Positions 33,696-39,177 of a stretch of DNA of 39,177 nucleotides are shown here, piece after piece. The first letter of the stretch is position 1. The number at the start of each line of letters is the position of its first letter. A program made the translations under genes and the position numbers. The notes under the pieces were generated by a model, which saw only the letters and a program-made list of their open reading frames with translations, did not search any database and had not been told where the DNA came from. The stretch lies in the NCBI GenBank assembly GCA_947066815.1, contig CAMSZT010000030.1, positions 1 to 39,177 on the forward strand. The letters are read 5' to 3'. The stretch is from an uncultured Lachnotalea sp. Lineage in GTDB: Bacteria > Bacillota > Clostridia > Lachnospirales > Lachnospiraceae.

Positions 33696-34325
33696 TCAAC
33701 CCTTTCCCTTTGTTTCGTTTTTCCGGAAGGCCCCCGTGAAAACCCTCTGCGAATAGGATTTTACCTCTTCCCAGCCAATTTCCCGATACCGTTCCGGAAA
33801 CATGCTGTAGGCGATCACTGGGGCAAGGGCGCTGTAAAGCGCCGTCCGCCTTGCCATCCGCCCTCCCTCCGTCTCCAGGACCCCTTCCCGGAAACCAGAC
33901 CGGACCAGGGCCTCCGTCACCTGCTCCGCCGTGTCCAGCCCCTCACGGTCCCCCCTTCCAGAATCATAAAGCTCCCTCTTTATGCCCTCCGGAAGCTTTC
34001 CCCCGTCCACGAACCGCATCAAGAACAGCGTGCGGCCCTGGGGAGAGCCGACCCACTCGAGGATCACGTCCAGCATGGCCGCGAAACCGGAAGCCTCCTC
34101 CATCTTTCGGTAGATCTCCTCCGCCTCTTTTTTCAAAGACCAGATGATGGTTCCGGCAAGCAGCTGATCCTTGCTGTGAAAATGCTCATAAATGGTCCCC
34201 TTGGGGATGCCGGAAGCCCGGGCAACCGCCTCCATGCGGATATTTCCCCAGTCCGTCCCCTCCATGTGTAGTCTCCAAACACTCTGAAACAACAATTCTT
34301 TTTTCGAAGCAGTCACCTTACTCAT
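33696..34325 (-). CDS. TetR-family transcriptional regulator
   Basis: A 209-residue regulator. The helix-turn-helix is at about 27-58 (IRMEAVARASGIPKGTIYEH, then FHSKDQLLAG), and the rest is a ligand-binding helical domain. The ATG (34323-34325) overlaps the end of the RND pump gene by 8 bases, with GGAG upstream inside it. The gene lies in the middle of its likely target operon. A 20-bp palindrome just after the operon promoter is the probable operator. Ligand unknown; likely a substrate of the pump. Confidence 0.9.
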   Translation of the reverse strand: MSKVTASKKELLFQSVWRLHMEGTDWGNIRMEAVARASGIPKGTIYEHFHSKDQLLAGTIIWSLKKEAEEIYRKMEEASGFAAMLDVILEWVGSPQGRTLFLMRFVDGGKLPEGIKRELYDSGRGDREGLDTAEQVTEALVRSGFREGVLETEGGRMARRTALYSALAPVIAYSMFPERYREIGWEEVKSYSQRVFTGAFRKNETKGKG

Positions 34326-37300
34326 CCAATATCTCCAGCTCCTCTTCCCTGACCACGCGCATCTTCTTCCTGTGGAACAAATCATAAAGCACCGGCACCA
34401 CGAACAGCGTCATAAGAGTCGCATACAGAAGGCCGCCGATGGTGACGATGGCCACCGGCTGCATCATTTCCGCCCCGGTTCCCACACCGATGGCCATGGT
34501 GGCAAGGCCCAGGATGGTGGTCAGGGCCGTCATGAGGATCGGCCGCATGCGGGTCGCACCCGCCTCCACGATGGCCTCCCGCTTTTCCACGCCGTCCCGC
34601 CTGAGCTGGTTCACGTAATCCACCAGAACGATGCCGTTGTTTACAATAATCCCAGCCAGCATGACAAAGCCGATCATGGCGATGACGCTGACCTCCTGCC
34701 CCGTGAGGAATAATCCCAGGAACCCTCCCGTGAAGGCCAGGGGGATCGTGAACATGACGATAAACGGCGACAGCAGGGACTGGAACTGGGCCACCATGAT
34801 CAGATAGATGAAGGCCACCGCCACCAAAAGCATCTTCACAAGCTGTTCCATCGCCTCCACGATGGTCTCGTTTTCCCCGGCGAACTCCATGGCACATCCC
34901 TCCGGAAGCTCAAAATCCGCAAAAGCCGCCTCCACGTCATTGCTGACCAGGCCCACGTTGTAACCCTCCTCGATCTGGCCGCTGACCGTCAGGTAACGCC
35001 TCTGGCTCTCCCTTCTAATGGAAGAAAGGCTCTCCGTCTCCTCTATGGAAGCAATCTCCCTTAAAGCGATCACCTTCTCTTCCCCGTCCATTCCGGTCAC
35101 GTGGAACTTGAAGTGCTCCAGATCCTCCCGGTCAAAATCCGCCAGGGACCCGTCGTCTACCACGACGGAAGACCCTTCCGCCCCCTCTGAAAGCTCCGTC
35201 GCCTCCTTCTCAGAGCGGAGGGCTCCCTGCAGATCCATGTAGGCCTGGGCAACTGTCACGCCCTTTGCCATGGCCTTTTCCTTGTCAATGACCACCCGAA
35301 GCTCCGGCGTGGGATCCTCGATGCCGTCCGTCACCTCGATGATTCCCTTCACTGTGGAAAGCCTCTCCGCCACGGCCTTCGCCGCCGACCGAAGCTCGTC
35401 TAAATCCCGTCCGCTCACGTTGATCGTCACCCCGGAACCGCCCAGAGCACTGATATCCATGGTGGAGCCGCTGGCGGAAACGCCACATTCCAGGTCTGCG
35501 CAGGCCTCTTCGATCTGAAGAGCGATCTCCTGACTGGAGGCCGACTTATCCTCCTTGAGAATCGCATAGACAGACACCGAATCAGAAGAGCCGCCGCCCA
35601 TCATGGACATCATGCCGCCGCCGCCCATCATGGCGCCCACCGTCTCCACGTCCTCCACGGACATGATTCGCTCAATGGCTTGGTCGGCCAACTCCCGGAC
35701 CTCCTCCGTGGTCACCTCCTCCGGCATCTCCAGAGAGACCGAAATCTGCGTGCCGTCCATCTCCGGCATATAGGCCGTCCCCCGGCTGGTGCTGGCGATG
35801 ACGCTGAACACCAGCATACCCACCGCCGCAAGAATGGTGAAAACCCGGTGCCTCAGACAAAAGCGGACCGCCTTCTCGTATCCCCTGAGCATCCCGTCAA
35901 AAAGCCGGTGGGACCGCTCCTTCTGCTTCTTCTTAAGCATCCCGGAAGCCATGGCCGGAACCAGGGTCATGGCCACGATCAGGCTCGCCACCAGAGAATA
36001 GGTGATGGTCAGGGCCATGTCCGTAAACAATTGTCTCGTCATGCCGTGGATGAACACGATGGGGACAAACACGCTGACGGTGGTAAGGGTGGACGAGGTG
36101 ATGGCTCCCGCCACCTGGACCGTACCGCTGACCGCCGCCTGAATGGCCGACACTCCCTTGTTTCTCAGCCGGTAGATATTCTCAATGACCACCACCGAGT
36201 TATCCACCAGCATGCCCACTCCCACGGCCAGACCTGACAGGGAGATCATGTTGAGAGTCACGCCGGAAAAATACATGAGCACGATGGCAAAGATCACGCT
36301 GATGGGGATGGAGCAGGCGATGATCACCGTCGGCCGCAGATCCTTGAGGAACAAAAGCAGGATGACGATGGCCAGGACAGCTCCGTAAAGGAGGTTGTTG
36401 AGCACCGAATCCACCACCAGGTGAATATAATCCCCCTGATTGGAGAGCATGGTAAAATGGAGCCCCGGATGTTTTTCCTCCAGCTCGTCAAATTTCTTCT
36501 GAATGCTCTCCGCCACGTCGGCCGTGGCATAAGTGGGCTGCTTTTCAAGGGAAAGCACCACGCCGTCGTTCCCGTTGATCTTCGCATAGATATCCGCACT
36601 GTTGTCGCTTTTATAAACCTCTGCCACGTCGGACAGGCGGACCGGCTCCGCATCCTCCGCGCCGGGGTCAAAGAGGATCAGGTTCTGAAGTTCTTCGATA
36701 TCTTCTAATTTATTGCCCACCCGCACCAGATACTGGACTCCGTCCTCCGTCACATAGCCTGCGGGCATGGCGAAGTTCTGGGCCGTCAGGATCTGGGAGA
36801 TCATCTCCACTGTCAGCTTGTCGGAGACGTCGGCCGCGTCGAGGGCAGTCTCCTTGGAGGAATCGAAGGTTTCCTTCTGGGTATTGAATTCTTTTTCCCC
36901 GTCCTCCAGCTGCCGTTTGGCCTCGTCCAGCTGGGCCTGTGCCTCATATTTGGTCATGCCCGCTTCCTGGGCTTTGGCGAGAAGGGTCTCCTTCCCGGAG
37001 GCAAGCTCCGCCCTGGCCGCCGCCATCTGGGCCTTACCTGCCCTAAGGGCCTCGATGCCGGAAAGCCCGGTCTCAAGCTGCGCCAGAGTCCCCTCGCTTT
37101 TGATCTTGTCAATCTGGGCGACGGCCGTCTCCGCCTCTGCCTTTTTCGCCTCAAGCTCTTCCTTCTGCGCCGTAAGGGCCGTCTTGTTCGCCGTAAGCTC
37201 CGCTTCCGTGGCCTCCAGTTGAGACAGGCCCTGACGGTAGGTGTCCATGGCCGCCTTAAGTCCGGCCGCCTGGGCCGCCAGCTGCTCATAGCCCGGACTT

Positions 37301-38424
37301 CCCGCCGGGATCAGCAGATTTCCTTCCTCGTCCATGACCCCCTGTTTTACCAGCTCATCAAAAGCCGTCCTCGCCGTCTGGAGCTCCTGATTGTTTTCCA
37401 GGGCCTCTTTCCCCTCCGCCACCTGGGAAAGGCCGTCCTCGATCTGAGAGAGGCCCTCGTCCATCTGGGAAAGGCCCGTCTCAAGCTGGGAAAGGCCGTC
37501 CCGGATCGTGCCCTCCTGGGCAAGGAGTCCGTTAAGCTGTTCCAGGGACGCTTTCAATCCGGCCTCCATCTCGTCCACACTGGAATAACCGGCCTGACTT
37601 AAGGCCTCGCTCTCCTTCGTTTTTAATTCTTCCTCCGCCCGGTCCAGGGCGATCTCCCCCTGGAGGATCTGCATCCTGGCCTCGGAGAGAGCCTGGTCCG
37701 CCTGGACCATCCCGCTCTGGAATTTGGCGGTCTGCTCCTCGAGCTCTGCCTTGCCGTCGGCAATCTTATCCTCGGCCTCCTTCAGGGCGTCCTCGGCCTC
37801 GCTCAGGGAATCCCGGACCGAATCTTTCAGAGTCTCATTGACATCCTCCACCAGTTCCTTTCGGATCACCACGTTGACCTGCTCCTCCAAAAGCCCGGAG
37901 GCCGACACGCTGGCCACGCCGCCCACTCCCTCCAAAGCCGGCTGCACGGTCTCCTCCACGTAGGCGGAGATCTCTTTCACGTCCATATCGTCGGCGTCCA
38001 CCGAAGCCACCACGATGGGGAGCATATCCGGATTGATCTTCATGATCAGAGGGGAACCGACACCGTCGCTCCAGTATCCCGTGATCTGGTCCAGCTTTTC
38101 CCGGATGTCCACGGTCACTGAGTCCATATTGACCTCGTCGTTAAATTCCAGGATGACCATGGATACGTTCTCACTGGAGACGGACGTCACCTCGTTGATA
38201 TCGTTGAGGGTCGCCATGGACTGCTCCACCGGCCTGGTTACGGTCGTCTCCACCTCCTCCGGGCTGGCCCCCGGATAGCTGGTCACCACCACCGCATAGG
38301 GCAGGTTGATGCTGGGCAGAAGATCCGGCGTCATCTCCGTAAAGGAAACCACGCCCAGGATCAACACCAACACCACCGCCACAAACACGGTCATCGGTTT
38401 TTTTACACTGAATTTTGCAAACAT
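34318..38424 (-). CDS. RND-family efflux pump with long coiled-coil insert
   Basis: A 1368-residue membrane pump of the AcrB/HAE1 type, against about 1030 in Gram-negative relatives. It has the family start KKPMTVFVAVVLVLILGVVS, then DLLPSINLPYAVVVTSYPGA, two groups of six membrane helices (the first starting near residue 660) and GLAVGVGMLVDNSVVVIENI with the proton-relay acidic residue. A charged, helix-forming insert of about 340 residues (about 190-530) splits the first porter domain; it carries heptad-like GLSQ(L/M/I)E repeats near 310-335. The ATG has GGGAGG 6 bases upstream. No adaptor or outer-membrane gene is near, as expected in a single-membrane cell; the insert may replace an adaptor. 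Substrate unknown. First gene of the operon with tetR. Confidence 0.93.
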   Translation of the reverse strand: MFAKFSVKKPMTVFVAVVLVLILGVVSFTEMTPDLLPSINLPYAVVVTSYPGASPEEVETTVTRPVEQSMATLNDINEVTSVSSENVSMVILEFNDEVNMDSVTVDIREKLDQITGYWSDGVGSPLIMKINPDMLPIVVASVDADDMDVKEISAYVEETVQPALEGVGGVASVSASGLLEEQVNVVIRKELVEDVNETLKDSVRDSLSEAEDALKEAEDKIADGKAELEEQTAKFQSGMVQADQALSEARMQILQGEIALDRAEEELKTKESEALSQAGYSSVDEMEAGLKASLEQLNGLLAQEGTIRDGLSQLETGLSQMDEGLSQIEDGLSQVAEGKEALENNQELQTARTAFDELVKQGVMDEEGNLLIPAGSPGYEQLAAQAAGLKAAMDTYRQGLSQLEATEAELTANKTALTAQKEELEAKKAEAETAVAQIDKIKSEGTLAQLETGLSGIEALRAGKAQMAAARAELASGKETLLAKAQEAGMTKYEAQAQLDEAKRQLEDGEKEFNTQKETFDSSKETALDAADVSDKLTVEMISQILTAQNFAMPAGYVTEDGVQYLVRVGNKLEDIEELQNLILFDPGAEDAEPVRLSDVAEVYKSDNSADIYAKINGNDGVVLSLEKQPTYATADVAESIQKKFDELEEKHPGLHFTMLSNQGDYIHLVVDSVLNNLLYGAVLAIVILLLFLKDLRPTVIIACSIPISVIFAIVLMYFSGVTLNMISLSGLAVGVGMLVDNSVVVIENIYRLRNKGVSAIQAAVSGTVQVAGAITSSTLTTVSVFVPIVFIHGMTRQLFTDMALTITYSLVASLIVAMTLVPAMASGMLKKKQKERSHRLFDGMLRGYEKAVRFCLRHRVFTILAAVGMLVFSVIASTSRGTAYMPEMDGTQISVSLEMPEEVTTEEVRELADQAIERIMSVEDVETVGAMMGGGGMMSMMGGGSSDSVSVYAILKEDKSASSQEIALQIEEACADLECGVSASGSTMDISALGGSGVTINVSGRDLDELRSAAKAVAERLSTVKGIIEVTDGIEDPTPELRVVIDKEKAMAKGVTVAQAYMDLQGALRSEKEATELSEGAEGSSVVVDDGSLADFDREDLEHFKFHVTGMDGEEKVIALREIASIEETESLSSIRRESQRRYLTVSGQIEEGYNVGLVSNDVEAAFADFELPEGCAMEFAGENETIVEAMEQLVKMLLVAVAFIYLIMVAQFQSLLSPFIVMFTIPLAFTGGFLGLFLTGQEVSVIAMIGFVMLAGIIVNNGIVLVDYVNQLRRDGVEKREAIVEAGATRMRPILMTALTTILGLATMAIGVGTGAEMMQPVAIVTIGGLLYATLMTLFVVPVLYDLFHRKKMRVVREEELEILDE

Positions 38425-38517
38425 GCTGCGCCTCCCAGTCAGTAATCAGGTCCTTTGAACTGCGGGAAAGCGGCAGACTCCGCATTTTCTCCAACATTTC
38501 GGACCAGTTTATGTCAA

Positions 38518-38542
38518 AGAAAAAGCCGACCAGTTGGTCGGC
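38518..38542 (-). promoter_or_regulatory. Palindrome after the pump promoter: operator and/or attenuator
   Basis: AGCCGACCA and TGGTCGGCT (38523-38531, 38534-38542) form a 20-bp dyad that starts about 14 bases after the -10 element. Read on the minus strand it ends in TTTTTC, the shape of a rho-independent terminator. A TetR dimer site of this kind just after the start of transcription would block the pump operon. Confidence 0.65.
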
Positions 38543-38556
38543 TTCCGGTCTGTGCT

Positions 38557-38585
38557 TATTATATGACAAAGAAAATAAGATGTCA
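38557..38585 (-). promoter_or_regulatory. Promoter of the RND pump operon
   Basis: On the minus strand perfect TTGACA (38580-38585) and TATAAT (38557-38562), 17 bases apart. Such a full consensus promoter needs a repressor or attenuator to be kept low, which fits the palindrome downstream. Confidence 0.85.
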
Positions 38586-38666
38586 ATTTTCAGTGTCTAA
38601 AGTTTTTATAAATTATAAAAATATTTTCAATCGGGGATTTCAGCAATCCATTCTCTATTCTCAATC

Positions 38667-39117
38667 TTAATAATCATGAATCGTCTTAGTATCTTTCCTT
38701 TTTAATGCCTGGGCAAGATCCGTTGTGTAAAAATCAGATTCAAAATGATCATTATCCTCCACAATAAGATGATTCGGCCGATTTTTCCATTTATAAATAC
38801 CAGTATTTCCATTTTCCACTGTATCTTTGCCGTTTGTGGAATAATTTACAGATTCCATCTGTTTTGTTTCCGGTTCTTCTATTGTTTCACTCTTGGTTAT
38901 TTCCTCCATTTTCGTTTCTTGTATTTCAGGAATCTAAAAATGCATTTTTACCAAATTCAGTATCATCATCCCAGACCATAACAGAGGTAAGTCCCGTACA
39001 TCCGTCAAAAGCATGCGCTCCTACTGAAATGACATTATGCGGAAAATCTACTTCCTGAATACCGATACATCCTGCAAATGCATAATCACCAATAGATTCA
39101 GCACCCCAGATAATCAA
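38667..39117 (-). pseudogene. Fragment of a BspA-type leucine-rich-repeat surface protein
   Basis: AT-rich sequence unlike its neighbours. From 39117 to 38926 the minus strand reads IIWGAESIGDYAFAGCIGIQ, then VISVGAHAFDGCTGLTSVMV and FGKNAFLDS, two repeats of the LRR_5/BspA kind found in bacterial surface proteins. The frame then stops (38926-38928), but the next frame continues as IPEIQETKMEEITKSE up to KDTKTIHDY and a stop at 38667, so a frameshift probably split one gene. The ATG at 38907-38909 has no ribosome binding site. No start is seen; the upstream frame meets a stop near 39144. Most likely a decayed, truncated and acquired gene. Confidence 0.65.
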
Positions 39118-39177
39118 AGAAGTTGCACGTCTACAGGATCATAAGATAAAACTGGATGAAAAAATAGAGTTTTACAG

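Overview
The window reads as chromosomal DNA of a spore-forming, fairly GC-rich clostridium, most like a gut Lachnospiraceae. The evidence is an alpha/beta-type small acid-soluble spore protein, a spore maturation SpmB-like protein, single-chain pyruvate:ferredoxin oxidoreductase, a transketolase split into two genes, a T-box in front of tyrS, a class B sortase, a Tn916-type excisionase and strong AGGAGG ribosome binding sites. I do not name a species. Most genes lie on the minus strand; only the SASP, a DUF4397 protein, tyrS and the orphan excisionase (plus one decayed ATPase gene) are on the plus strand.

Layout. 1-1000: the end of an AgrC/AgrA-like two-component pair (the regulator has lost part of its receiver) and a long hairpin with tandem repeats. 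1000-8500: central carbon metabolism (nifJ, split transketolase, class II aldolase), broken by the SASP gene and an AAA/DUF4143 ATPase pseudogene. 8570-13000: a serine recombinase and a cell-surface locus of sortase B, a protein with an APNTG sorting signal and (EPTNPx)8 stalk, and a large secreted protein ending in a dockerin-like module. 13000-13600: a complex intergenic region with two near-identical 26-bp palindromes flanking a promoter that points away from the surface genes, then one copy of a structured repeat and a terminator. 13600-20000: a DUF4397 protein, a MarR-controlled heterodimeric ABC exporter and a cytosolic-type NlpC/P60 peptidase. 20050-22660: a decayed recombinase, a Tyr T-box leader, three tandem copies of the structured repeat, tyrS and an orphan excisionase. 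22890-27120: a second marR/ABC exporter operon of the same design. 27249-30017: pabA-pabB-pabC for p-aminobenzoate. 30220-32387: spmB and a chemoreceptor gene with an early amber codon. 32456-38424: an efflux operon (giant RND pump, TetR regulator, solute-binding lipoprotein) that leads into the chemoreceptor. 38660-39177: AT-rich fragments of a leucine-rich-repeat surface protein.

The most interesting signals are: (1) the pair of palindromes around a promoter (13231-13370), which could be an invertible switch for the surface locus or a repressor-loop control region; (2) a repeat family of about 95 bp with compensatory base changes between copies, placed just after the T-runs of two terminator-like hairpins, once downstream of the palindromes and three times between the tyrS T-box and the tyrS start; (3) an RND pump with an inserted coiled coil of about 340 residues and a palindrome that could be both operator and attenuator just after its promoter; (4) the in-frame amber codon in the chemoreceptor gene. 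All functions are read from the sequence and from family knowledge; no database search was run.
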